A stretch of 64,000 nt of DNA from Paludibacterium purpuratum. GTDB taxonomy: Bacteria; Pseudomonadota; Gammaproteobacteria; Burkholderiales; Chromobacteriaceae. Below the pieces are notes generated by a model. It was not told where the DNA came from, did not search any database, and worked only from the letters and a program-made list of their open reading frames with translations. Within the stretch, counting starts at the first letter, position 1. Every line of letters begins with the position of its first letter. A program made the position numbers and the translations under genes. Of the stretch, positions 1 to 7,912 are shown piece by piece. The stretch spans positions 1 through 64,000 of the forward strand of contig NZ_SNZP01000017.1 in assembly GCF_004363805.1 (NCBI RefSeq). Reading direction: 5' to 3'.

Positions 1-51
1 GCCGATGATAGTGCGGCATTCGCCGTGTGAAAGTAGGACACTGCCAGACGC
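1..51 (+). rRNA. rrf: 5S ribosomal RNA, 3' end (partial)
   Basis: The first ~50 bases match the 3' third of a bacterial 5S rRNA: the CCGATGATAGTG segment, the GTGTGAAAGTAGGACA segment and the closing CTGCCAGACGCC that pairs with the 5' end. The gene enters from outside the window, so the rest of an rrn operon probably lies to the left. An intrinsic terminator follows about ten bases later, as expected for the last gene of an rRNA operon. The exact 3' end is uncertain by a few bases. Confidence 0.9.
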
Positions 52-60
52 CTCTTGAGA

Positions 61-92
61 AAAGCCCAGACCATTAGGTCTGGGCTTTTTGC
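61..92 (+). terminator. Intrinsic terminator of the rRNA operon
   Basis: A 13-bp perfect stem (AAAAGCCCAGACC / GGTCTGGGCTTTT) with an ATTA loop is followed by a T-rich run. It sits directly behind the 5S 3' end on the same strand. Confidence 0.93.
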
Positions 93-102
93 TTTGGTGC
101 TT

Positions 103-186
103 GCGTAGTGTGCGTTCGCGAAGCAACGCACAAATTCTCCATACCCTTCAAACCCGTGCATTGGCTTCAGCGAATGCACGCTACGC
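103..186. repeat. Long imperfect inverted repeat behind the rRNA operon
   Basis: GCGTAGTGTGCGTTCGC at 103-119 pairs with GCGAATGCACGCTACGC at 170-186 with only G-U type exceptions. The stem continues inward with GAAGC/GCTTC after one bulged base, giving about 22 paired positions around a ~40-nt loop. It lies between the rRNA terminator and the 3' end of the convergent protease gene. It may act as a terminator for that gene or be a dispersed palindromic repeat; no second copy was noticed in the window. Confidence 0.55.
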
Positions 187-197
187 GTTTGCGACTA

Positions 198-1826
198 TTA
201 CAGGCCTTGCTGAATGGCTTGCGACAGCGCGTAGATGTCGATGCTGCCCCAGCCCGTGGCATAGTCCCAGCCCTTCTTGGCACTGAAGCTACCGTTGTTG
301 CCGGTTGTGACATCGTGGAAGGTCTTAGGCTTGCTCTTGGCCAGACGATAGATCGTAGGGCCGGCAAAGCCTGCCTGATTGTTTCTGATCGATTGCATGC
401 GCGCCCAGATGCCGGTGAAGATCGGTGCCGACAGACTGGTGCCGCCCACCTGTTGCTGAGCGCCGTTCACCAGAACCAATGCGCCGCTTGCCGGGTCGCC
501 ATCGAAAGCGATGTCCGGTGCGCCGCGCTGGGTGGACGAACCCAATACGCCGGATTGTGCTTGCCAATCCGGTGCCGACTCGGTGTCGCTTGGGCCGCCG
601 CCGCCGCCGGACCAAGTGCTCTCGCTCAGATAACTGCCATTACTGCTGGTGGTGACGGTAGTGCCGCCCACGGCAACGACATAGGGCGAGACGGCCGGAT
701 AGCTCTGGCTGGTGCCGCCGTTGCCGCACTCGTCGGAACCGGAATCACCGGACGAAACGGCAAAGGTCTGGCCTTGTGCTACCGCAGTCTGGAAGATTTG
801 ATCTTGCGCGTCTGCCGAGCCGTCGTTCTTGGCGTCGTTTTCGCACTCGCCCAGCGATACGTTGATGGCTTGCGCCTGGTTATCGCTGACGGCTTGGTTG
901 AATGCGACGGTCAGAGCATTGTTTTCCAGGGTGGGGGCCACGTAGAACAGCATCTGTTTCGCGACGCCGCCAGCCGCACCCAGGCTGCTTTGGCTATCCA
1001 TGTTCCACTCGACCAACCCGCTGGTATCGCTGCTGGCGTCGCCGGTCTGGACGACATCGACCGGCACGTTCAGCTTGTGCTTCTGCTGGAACGTTTGCAG
1101 GTCGGCCAGGGTTTGCGTCAGATCGCCCTGGGCGATTATGCCGATGGTGGCCTTGCTCGCGTTCGGTGCTTTGGTGCCGTTGTAGATGGCCGAGAACGTG
1201 AACGGTTCGTGCCCCGAGACTCCCTTGGGGGTGGCCGCAAGTGTGCCGGCGGCTACCGGGCGTGCCATGAAGTGGGCCTTGTAGACGTTCTGCAGGCCCA
1301 TGATGGATAGCACCGTACCGCCGAGCGCAGCCGGCACCTGTGCCGGGCGCGTATTGCCGAAGCGAGCATGTTCGCCTTGCGAATAGAGGCGGATCGAGGT
1401 GTTGAACGCATTGCCAGCCGTCAGCGCGGTGCCATCCGCTTGGATGAGCAAGCGGTTATCGGCGACGCGGATATTGCGGAACCCCTGTTTTTGCAGGTAG
1501 CGCACGACTTGGTTCACCTGGCTGCTTAGCGGCGCGTATTGCCGTAGAAATGCCTCCTTGGAGAGGTGTTGCGCATGGAGAGGGTCGGCGCGCATGCGGG
1601 CAACTTGCTGATCGAGCTGGGCACGATTGCGAAGCTTCAGTGCAACAACCACATGCATCGGTGTGCCGGGCTGGGCCGGCAAAGCGGCCATTGTGGTGAC
1701 CGGCGGTCTGATGCTCTTGGTTTGGGTATCGACCCAAGTCGGGCCGGCTTGTGCCCAGGCAAGATTGCCCAGGAAAAATGCACCCAATGTGACACTATAT
1801 ATTTTCTTGGTTTGGTTATTAACCAT
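198..1826 (-). CDS. Secreted S53 (sedolisin/pro-kumamolisin type) serine-carboxyl peptidase
   Basis: A 542-aa preproprotein. Residues 1-27 are a signal peptide (charged MVNNQTKK start, hydrophobic core, AWAQA cleavage region). Residues ~45-190 are the pro-kumamolisin activation domain. The mature domain carries the family's Glu/Asp pair spaced by four (E273 and D277 in VEWNMD), the oxyanion-hole Asp in SSGDSG (D361), and the nucleophile in GGTSLSAP (S464). Near the C-terminus the DVTTGNNG and WDYATGWGS motifs form the calcium site. Family members are secreted acid-active endopeptidases. The start is supported by GGAG six to seven bases upstream. The gene is monocistronic and divergent from the AraC-type regulator. 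Confidence 0.93.
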   Translation of the reverse strand: MVNNQTKKIYSVTLGAFFLGNLAWAQAGPTWVDTQTKSIRPPVTTMAALPAQPGTPMHVVVALKLRNRAQLDQQVARMRADPLHAQHLSKEAFLRQYAPLSSQVNQVVRYLQKQGFRNIRVADNRLLIQADGTALTAGNAFNTSIRLYSQGEHARFGNTRPAQVPAALGGTVLSIMGLQNVYKAHFMARPVAAGTLAATPKGVSGHEPFTFSAIYNGTKAPNASKATIGIIAQGDLTQTLADLQTFQQKHKLNVPVDVVQTGDASSDTSGLVEWNMDSQSSLGAAGGVAKQMLFYVAPTLENNALTVAFNQAVSDNQAQAINVSLGECENDAKNDGSADAQDQIFQTAVAQGQTFAVSSGDSGSDECGNGGTSQSYPAVSPYVVAVGGTTVTTSSNGSYLSESTWSGGGGGPSDTESAPDWQAQSGVLGSSTQRGAPDIAFDGDPASGALVLVNGAQQQVGGTSLSAPIFTGIWARMQSIRNNQAGFAGPTIYRLAKSKPKTFHDVTTGNNGSFSAKKGWDYATGWGSIDIYALSQAIQQGL

Positions 1827-2091
1827 CTATTTCTCCGTTTTAAATGGCGGCACTTTTGCTCGCCATTTTTAAAATCGATGGTTTGTAATTTTATATAAAC
1901 TGTCCGTTTTGACAGATGACGCGAAGTCAATGTCTGGAAGGCCGGCTCTATGGCGGGATGGGTTATAAAGCCAACAAAATCAAGGCATAACGTTTGTTTA
2001 TTGTTAATAGGTTCATGGGAATGTAATATCGTACAGCTGTGTGGTTCCAATGGCCGTTACTAAAATGGCCTCCCCTTTGCATATAATCGCC

Positions 2092-2877
2092 ATGAATCTA
2101 AATCATCTTGTTGAACTGAGTCTGCCGAATTACGCTAGTTTGCCTCGGCCGGTGATGATGCGAATTGAGATGCGCCCGGAGAATTCGGTGGTTCGCCCGC
2201 ACCGACATACTTGGGCTCAGTTCTTGTACTGCAGTAGCGGCGTTATGTCGGTGACAACCGAGATCGGCAGTTATGTCATGACGCCGGACATGGGCTTATG
2301 GATTCCGCCCAACATAGAGCATTCGGTGGAGATGGTGCAGCAGATCCAGCAGGAGAGCCTCTATGTGGGAGGTTCGGCGGGGGTGCGGCTGGCCGGGCGC
2401 GGCGGTGTGGTAAACATGACTGTTCTGGTGCGCGAACTGATTCACGAGGCCGGCTCTTACCCTGTCGAGTACGACGAGGGTGGCGAGCAGGGGCGACTGA
2501 TTGCCGTGCTGCTCGATCAACTCGGCCGTTTGCCGCCACGCGACGTGCTGCTGCCGTTCCCTCAGGACGTCCGGCTGAAGGCGATTTGCCGGCAGTTGAT
2601 TGAAGATCCGAGCTGCGAGCGCAGCCTGGATGAGTGGGCCGAGCGCGCGGCAGCGTCGAGCCGCACGCTGAGCCGGCTGTTCGAGGCGGAAACCGGCATG
2701 GGCTTTCGCGCTTGGCGGCAGCGTTTGCGGCTGCAGCGCGCCATGATGCGGCTGGGCGAGGGGGCTGCGGTATCGCTCGTTGCAACAGAGGTGGGTTATA
2801 CCTCGGCTTCTGCCTTTATCGTGGCTTTCAAGCGGTTCTTTGGTTTTCCGCCTGGCATGGTTGGTCAACGTGCTTGA
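2092..2877 (+). CDS. AraC-family transcriptional regulator (cupin sensor + HTH)
   Basis: A 261-aa regulator from the ATG at 2092; in-frame starts exist back to a GTG at 2041. The N-terminal half is an AraC-type cupin (PHRHTWAQF metal/ligand-type motif, GLWIPPNIEHSV). The C-terminal ~100 residues are the double HTH, including WAERAAASSRTLSRLF and the second helix VATEVGYTSASAFIVAFKRFFG, ending FPPGMVGQRA. Proteins of this architecture regulate neighbouring transporters or catabolic genes. Here the neighbours are the divergent S53 protease and cysD, so the target cannot be read from context. The upstream shadow start lacks a clear ribosome site, which is why the shorter form was preferred. Confidence 0.88.
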   Translation: MNLNHLVELSLPNYASLPRPVMMRIEMRPENSVVRPHRHTWAQFLYCSSGVMSVTTEIGSYVMTPDMGLWIPPNIEHSVEMVQQIQQESLYVGGSAGVRLAGRGGVVNMTVLVRELIHEAGSYPVEYDEGGEQGRLIAVLLDQLGRLPPRDVLLPFPQDVRLKAICRQLIEDPSCERSLDEWAERAAASSRTLSRLFEAETGMGFRAWRQRLRLQRAMMRLGEGAAVSLVATEVGYTSASAFIVAFKRFFGFPPGMVGQRA

Positions 2878-3010
2878 GCGCGAGAGCGTATTGCGGTACT
2901 TCGGCCCATTATATTGATATATCAAATCGATTTTGCTTACGACCTTTGTCTGATTTAGATTGCTGGTAATACAGACAGTCCCGCCCGGACCAAGAATCAG
3001 GCAGGTATCC

Positions 3011-3922
3011 ATGATTGAGCAAGATCGATTGACCCATCTCAAGCAGCTGGAAGCGGAGTCCATCCACATCATTCGTGAAGTGGCTGCCGAATTCGATAAT
3101 CCGGTAATGCTCTATTCCATCGGCAAAGATTCGGCGGTCATGCTGCATCTGGCGCTGAAGGCTTTCTATCCCGGCAAGCCGCCATTTCCTTTGTTGCATG
3201 TGGACACGACTTGGAAATTCCGCGACATGATCTCCTTTCGCGACCGGTTGACGGCGCGTCTGGGACTCAAATTGCTGGTGCACATCAACCAGGATGGCGT
3301 GGCGGCAGGCATCAATCCCTTCGTACACGGCAGTTCGCTGCATACCGACGTGATGAAGACCCAGGCGCTGAAGCAGGCATTGGACAAGTATGGTTTCGAT
3401 GCCGCTTTTGGCGGCGCGCGCCGCGATGAGGAAAAATCGCGCGCCAAGGAACGGGTCTATTCGTTCCGCGATCGTCAGCATCGCTGGGATCCGAAGAACC
3501 AGCGTCCGGAACTGTGGAATCTGTACAACGCCCGCATCAACAAGGGCGAGAGCATTCGGGTGTTCCCGTTGTCCAACTGGACCGAACTCGACATCTGGCA
3601 ATATATCTATCTGGAGAATATCGACATCGTGCCGCTGTATTTCGCGGCCGAGCGGCCGGTCGTCGAACGCGACGGCATGCTGTTGATGGTCGACGACGAG
3701 CGCATGCCGCTTGCGCCGGGGGAAGTGCCGCAGCTACGTAAGGTGCGTTTCCGTACGCTGGGCTGTTATCCGTTGACCGGTGCGGTCGAGTCGACCGCGG
3801 CCACGTTGCCGGAGATCATCCAAGAGATGCTGTTGACCAAGACCTCGGAGCGCCAGGGGCGTCTGATCGACCACGATCAGTCCGGCTCCATGGAAAAGAA
3901 AAAGATCGCCGGCTATTTCTAG
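3011..3922 (+). CDS. cysD: Sulfate adenylyltransferase subunit 2 (small subunit, CysD)
   Basis: A 303-aa protein, the length of typical CysD. It forms APS from ATP and sulfate together with CysN, the first step of cytosolic sulfate assimilation. The PP-loop motif ([13 protein letters not shown]), HVDTTWKF and [17 protein letters not shown] are all present, and the C-terminus [12 protein letters not shown] is the family signature. In-frame codons reach back to 2960, but [17 protein letters not shown] is the conserved N-terminus, hence the start at 3011. cysN follows 28 bases downstream, so the two form an operon. The ~130-bp AT-rich upstream gap is where a CysB-type site would be expected, but none was identified with confidence. 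Confidence 0.97.
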   Translation: MIEQDRLTHLKQLEAESIHIIREVAAEFDNPVMLYSIGKDSAVMLHLALKAFYPGKPPFPLLHVDTTWKFRDMISFRDRLTARLGLKLLVHINQDGVAAGINPFVHGSSLHTDVMKTQALKQALDKYGFDAAFGGARRDEEKSRAKERVYSFRDRQHRWDPKNQRPELWNLYNARINKGESIRVFPLSNWTELDIWQYIYLENIDIVPLYFAAERPVVERDGMLLMVDDERMPLAPGEVPQLRKVRFRTLGCYPLTGAVESTAATLPEIIQEMLLTKTSERQGRLIDHDQSGSMEKKKIAGYF

Positions 3923-3950
3923 CCCGCCCCTGCACACGGAAGCGAACGCC

Positions 3951-5396
3951 ATGTCACACCAATCCGGACTGATCGCGGAAAACATCCACGAATACCTGAA
4001 GCAGCATGAGCAGAAGGATATGCTGCGCTTCATTACCTGCGGCAACGTCGACGATGGCAAGTCCACCTTGATCGGCCGGCTGTTGCATGACTCCAAGCTG
4101 ATCTTCGAGGATCAACTGGCGGCGATTCAGCGCGACTCGCAGCGCTATAACACCACCGACGACGATATCGACCTGGCGCTCTTGGTGGACGGGCTGCAGG
4201 CAGAGCGCGAGCAGGGTATCACCATCGACGTCGCCTATCGCTATTTTTCGACTGAGAAGCGCAAATTCATTATTGCCGATTGCCCCGGGCACGAGCAGTA
4301 CACGCGCAATATGGCCACCGGCGCTTCTACCTGCGACTTGGCTGTGATTTTGGTCGATGCGCGTCACGGTATCCAGAAGCAAACGCGACGTCATAGCTAT
4401 ATCGTCAGCCTGCTCGGCATCCGCCATGTGATCGTTGCCATCAATAAGATGGATCTACGCGATTACGATCAGGCGGCTTTCGATGTCATCCGCGACCAAT
4501 ATCTGAGTCTGGCCGTCGGTATGGGTTTCGACTCGTTGCACTTTGTGCCGATTTCGGCATTGCGCGGCGACAATGTGGTGGAGGGTAGTGCGCGCATGCC
4601 TTGGTATCACGGCCAGACCTTGATGCAACTGCTGGAGTCGGTGGAGCTTTCGGCCGGGCCGGGTTTGGGGGCATTCCGTCTGCCGGTGCAGTGGGTCAAT
4701 CGGCCGCATGCCGATTTTCGTGGCTTTAGCGGCACGGTGGCCTCGGGCGAGATTCGCCCGGGCGATCTGGTGCGTGCGCTGCCGTCCGGGCGTGAGAGCC
4801 GAGTCAAGGCGGTGGTTACGGCGGATGGCGACTTGGCGCGAGCGCATCGCGGCCAAGCCATTACCTTGACGCTGGACGATGAAATCGACATTTCGCGCGG
4901 CGATATGCTGGTGCGTGTCGAAGAGGCTTTGCCAGCGGTATCCGCAGCGTTCGAGGCGCATATTGTCTGGATGGCGGAGGCGCCGTTGCAGCCGGGGCGC
5001 GAATATCTGTTCAAATTGGCGGGGCGCCAAGTGCCGGGCCGGGTGGCGCGCATCGTACAGCGGATCGATGTCAATTCGCATGCCGCCACGGAGGCTGGGC
5101 AACTGACGCTGAACGAGATCGGACTGTGCCATGTGGTGCTCGACGCGCCGGCGATCTTCGACCCTTACCGCGAATGCCGTCATACCGGCAACTTCATTGT
5201 CATCGACCGCTTCAATCACGCTACCGCCGCAGGCGGCATGATCGAACGGGCCATCGAAACGGAGGGGGCGGTCAACGAGGATTCGGCGCACTTCGCCGCC
5301 TTCGCCGATGAGTTGGCGGCCTTGATCGGCAAGTATTATCCGCAGCAAGGCATCCGTGATCTGCCGGCGCTGCTGGCTCGGTTTGGCGACCGCTGA
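3951..5396 (+). CDS. cysN: Sulfate adenylyltransferase subunit 1 (GTPase subunit, CysN)
   Basis: A 481-aa elongation-factor-like GTPase that drives APS synthesis by CysD. The G1 loop GNVDDGKSTLIGRLLHD (residues ~26-42), G3 DCPGHEQY and G4 NKMD are intact, followed by beta-barrel domains 2 and 3. There is no C-terminal APS-kinase (CysC) fusion, so PAPS synthesis, if present, is encoded elsewhere. Translation is probably coupled to cysD. The stop lies six bases from the stop of the convergent rlmJ. Confidence 0.97.
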   Translation: MSHQSGLIAENIHEYLKQHEQKDMLRFITCGNVDDGKSTLIGRLLHDSKLIFEDQLAAIQRDSQRYNTTDDDIDLALLVDGLQAEREQGITIDVAYRYFSTEKRKFIIADCPGHEQYTRNMATGASTCDLAVILVDARHGIQKQTRRHSYIVSLLGIRHVIVAINKMDLRDYDQAAFDVIRDQYLSLAVGMGFDSLHFVPISALRGDNVVEGSARMPWYHGQTLMQLLESVELSAGPGLGAFRLPVQWVNRPHADFRGFSGTVASGEIRPGDLVRALPSGRESRVKAVVTADGDLARAHRGQAITLTLDDEIDISRGDMLVRVEEALPAVSAAFEAHIVWMAEAPLQPGREYLFKLAGRQVPGRVARIVQRIDVNSHAATEAGQLTLNEIGLCHVVLDAPAIFDPYRECRHTGNFIVIDRFNHATAAGGMIERAIETEGAVNEDSAHFAAFADELAALIGKYYPQQGIRDLPALLARFGDR

Positions 5397-5402
5397 GACG
5401 AA

Positions 5403-6248
5403 TCAGTCCGCCTGGTAGCGTAGTGTATAGCCGGCACCCGTGTCTTGCGCCAAGGTCTGGCTCAGCCAGGGCAGGGTGGCTTCCAGCGTTTTAGCCAACG
5501 TCCAGGGCGGATTGAGGATGAACATGCCACTGCCATGCATGCCGAAGCCATCCGACGATGGATGCTGCACGCTTAGCGTCACGTCGAGCCAACTACTGAC
5601 CGGCAATTTTTTGAGCGCCTCGGGCAATTCGCGCATTTCGGCGCGCTGCAGCAGTGGATACCAGACGGCATAGACACCGGTGGCGAAGCGCTTCAGGCCT
5701 TCTCGTAGCGCCGCCGGTACGCGCTGGTAGTCCTTCTTGTCTTCATAAGGCGGATCGATCAGCACCAGTGCGCGGCGCGGCGGAGGCGGGAGAATGGCCT
5801 TGATGCCTTCGAAGCCATCTGTGCATTGAATTTGGCAGCGGCGGTGCCGGCCGGCGAAATTATCCTGCAAAATGCGGTGATCGCTTGGGTGTAGCTCGAA
5901 CAGCCGTAGCTTGCCGTTCGCCGCCATCGTCCTATCCGCCACCAGCGGCGAGCCGGGGTAGCGGGTCAGCCGGCCATCGGGGTTGAAGCTTCGGATGACT
6001 GCCAGATACGGGGCCAGCGCCTCGGGCAGATCGTCGCGCTGCCAGAGTCGGGCGATGCCGGACTCGAATTCCGCGTTCTTGCTGGCAAAGCCGTCGTCCA
6101 GTGCGTACAAACCCGCGCCGGCGTGGGTGTCGACATACCAGAACGGGGTATCCTTCAAAGCCAAGTGTTGCAAAAGCAGCACTTCGATCAGGTGTTTCAG
6201 AACGTCGGCGTGATTTCCGGCATGAAAGGCGTGGCGATAGCTCAGCAT
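5403..6248 (-). CDS. rlmJ: 23S rRNA (adenine(2030)-N(6))-methyltransferase RlmJ
   Basis: A 281-aa SAM-dependent enzyme that methylates A2030 of 23S rRNA. The family start MLSYRHAFHAGNHADVLKH, the YVDTHAGAGLY SAM-binding motif and the catalytic LIDPPYE (an N6-adenine methyltransferase DPPY-type motif) are all visible. Length matches E. coli RlmJ (280 aa). It is transcribed away from the long leader of the BMP transporter operon. Confidence 0.95.
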   Translation of the reverse strand: MLSYRHAFHAGNHADVLKHLIEVLLLQHLALKDTPFWYVDTHAGAGLYALDDGFASKNAEFESGIARLWQRDDLPEALAPYLAVIRSFNPDGRLTRYPGSPLVADRTMAANGKLRLFELHPSDHRILQDNFAGRHRRCQIQCTDGFEGIKAILPPPPRRALVLIDPPYEDKKDYQRVPAALREGLKRFATGVYAVWYPLLQRAEMRELPEALKKLPVSSWLDVTLSVQHPSSDGFGMHGSGMFILNPPWTLAKTLEATLPWLSQTLAQDTGAGYTLRYQAD

Positions 6249-6315
6249 GGGGTGTTTTCTTCAATCTGACGGGCCTGATTGTAACGGAAATGCCACGTCT
6301 TTCGCGCAGTGCACC

Positions 6316-6438
6316 TAGATATCTTCATTAAAAGCTAACTTGCCAATCCCGTTGTCATGACGATGGCTGATCCGCGTCAAATAAATTCATCTTTGCGTAT
6401 TTAAAAGATGCCAATCATGTTGCATAGATATCTTCATC
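6316..6438. repeat. Direct repeat TAGATATCTTCAT (two copies)
   Basis: The 13-mer TAGATATCTTCAT occurs at 6316-6328 and again at 6426-6438, exactly 110 bp apart, in the non-coding DNA between rlmJ and the BMP operon. Both copies are followed by related GC(C/A)A... and (A)TGACTGATC-like words, so the repeat unit may be longer but degenerate. Function is unknown; it could be a regulator binding site or the footprint of a duplication. Confidence 0.6.
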
Positions 6439-6530
6439 GGAAGAGAATATTGCAACAGCGGGCGATGACTGATCGTTCTGTGGGTGTGATAGCCAACCAT
6501 CTACAGTAAATACTGATAAGCTATTCAGTG

Positions 6531-6559
6531 TTTACAGGTTTGCATGGTAAAACTACAAT
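6531..6559 (+). promoter_or_regulatory. Predicted sigma70 promoter of the BMP transporter operon
   Basis: TTTACA (6531-6536), a 17-bp spacer and TACAAT (6554-6559) form a near-consensus promoter. Transcription would start near 6566, leaving a leader of about 225 nt before the substrate-binding protein gene. The leader contains several small hairpins (for example GATGTT-TCAGC-AACATC), but no known riboswitch class was recognised. Confidence 0.6.
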
Positions 6560-6790
6560 TTGCGCCCTCAGAATGCGCTGATGTTTCAGCAACATCGTCC
6601 CGGGTTCCGCTCAATGCGCGGTGTCGTCTGGGGTCGATGCGGGGCATGTCGCAGACATGGAAAATCCTGAAACACCTGACCCTGGCTCGAGGTGAAGCAC
6701 GCTTCGGGCTTGCTCTTTTGAGAGTGTGCCGCTCTGGCCAGCCTCGGCTTGACGCACATTTCCTATCACCAACGATGCGAGTTGATAAAG

Positions 6791-7792
6791 ATGAAAATCG
6801 AACTGAAACGTGTGAGCCTTGCCGTTGCGTCGGCCCTGATGGCGTCTTCCGCCTTTGCCGCCTTCGCGCCTGCCGTGGTGTACGACCAGGCCGGTAAATT
6901 CGACAAGAGCTTCAACGAAGCGGCGTACAAGGGTGCTGAGCAGTTCAAAAAGGAAACCGGCGTAGCGTACCGCGACGCGCAAATTTCCTCCGACGCGCAA
7001 AAAGAGCAAGTGCTGCGCGACATGGCACGCAAGAACATGGATCCGATTATCGCCGTGGGTTTCTCCTACACCCAGGCTATCGAGTCCGTGGCCAAGGAAT
7101 TCCCGAAAACTCGCTTCGTGATCATCGACTCGGTCGCTAAGGGTGCGAACGTCAAGAGCATCCTGTTCAAGGAACAAGAAGGCTCGTTCCTGGTCGGTAT
7201 GGCCGCCGCCATGAAGTCCAAGACCAATACCGTCGGCTTTATCGGTGGCATGGATGTGCCGCTGATCCGCGCTTTCGCTTGCGGTTACGTTCAAGGCGTC
7301 AAGTTCGTTAACAAGAACGACAAGGTCATCCAAAACATGACCGGCACCACGCCGGCTGCCTTCAACGACCCGGCTCGCGGTACCGAGCTTGCCAAGAGCC
7401 AGTTCGACCGTGGTGTCGACGTGGTCTTCGCCGCTGCCGGCGGTACCGGTCTGGGCGTACTGCAATCCGCCAAGTCCGCCGGTAAGTACTCCATCGGTGT
7501 CGACAGCAACCAGAACTACCTGCACCCGGGTTCCGTGCTGACCTCCATGGTCAAGCGCGTCGACATCGCCGTGCATAACACCTTCATGGATGCCAAGAAC
7601 AATACCTGGAAGCCGGGTATTCAAGTGCTGGGTCTGAAGGAAAACGGTATCGACTGGGCGCTGGACGCCAACAACCGCCCGCTGATCACGCCGGATATGG
7701 AAAAGCATATCAAGGCAGCACGCGCCGATATCATCAGCGGCAAGATCAAGGTTGTGGACTACCGCGCCAACAACAGCTGCCCGGTTCAATAA
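6791..7792 (+). CDS. BMP-family ABC transporter substrate-binding protein (nucleoside-type)
   Basis: A 333-aa periplasmic protein of the Bmp/PnrA/NupA family, which binds nucleosides in characterised members. A Sec signal peptide is evident (MKIELKR, then a hydrophobic stretch, ASSAFA). There is no lipobox cysteine, so it should be soluble in the periplasm. Family motifs include AVVYDQAGKFDKSFNEAAYKG, GFIGGMDVPLI and VFAAAGGTGLGVLQ. In-frame codons extend to 6749, but the signal peptide fixes the start at 6791. It is the first gene of a four-gene importer. A strong hairpin just downstream may keep its mRNA in excess over the membrane components. Confidence 0.92.
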   Translation: MKIELKRVSLAVASALMASSAFAAFAPAVVYDQAGKFDKSFNEAAYKGAEQFKKETGVAYRDAQISSDAQKEQVLRDMARKNMDPIIAVGFSYTQAIESVAKEFPKTRFVIIDSVAKGANVKSILFKEQEGSFLVGMAAAMKSKTNTVGFIGGMDVPLIRAFACGYVQGVKFVNKNDKVIQNMTGTTPAAFNDPARGTELAKSQFDRGVDVVFAAAGGTGLGVLQSAKSAGKYSIGVDSNQNYLHPGSVLTSMVKRVDIAVHNTFMDAKNNTWKPGIQVLGLKENGIDWALDANNRPLITPDMEKHIKAARADIISGKIKVVDYRANNSCPVQ

Positions 7793-7827
7793 GGTAGCGA
7801 CGTAGTCAGGATCGGAGCGATCCCCGA

Positions 7828-7866
7828 AACGGCCACGCCTGCCCTTGGTGGCGTGGCCGTTTGATT
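7828..7866 (+). terminator. Hairpin between binding-protein and ATPase genes (partial terminator/stabiliser)
   Basis: A perfect 12-bp stem AACGGCCACGCC (7828-7839) / GGCGTGGCCGTT (7850-7861) is followed by TTGATTTG. The tail is weak for full termination. Within ABC importer operons such hairpins commonly protect the upstream binding-protein message or attenuate read-through. Confidence 0.65.
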
Positions 7867-7912
7867 TGTGTGGGAAAGTCTCAGGGCAATCAGCATTCAG
7901 GGAAATATAAGA

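Noticed and set aside
108-1310. 400-codon plus-strand open frame
   Set aside because: It is antisense to the S53 peptidase, whose signal peptide, propeptide and catalytic motifs are all intact; the plus-strand product has no recognisable domain and is typical of high-GC shadow frames.
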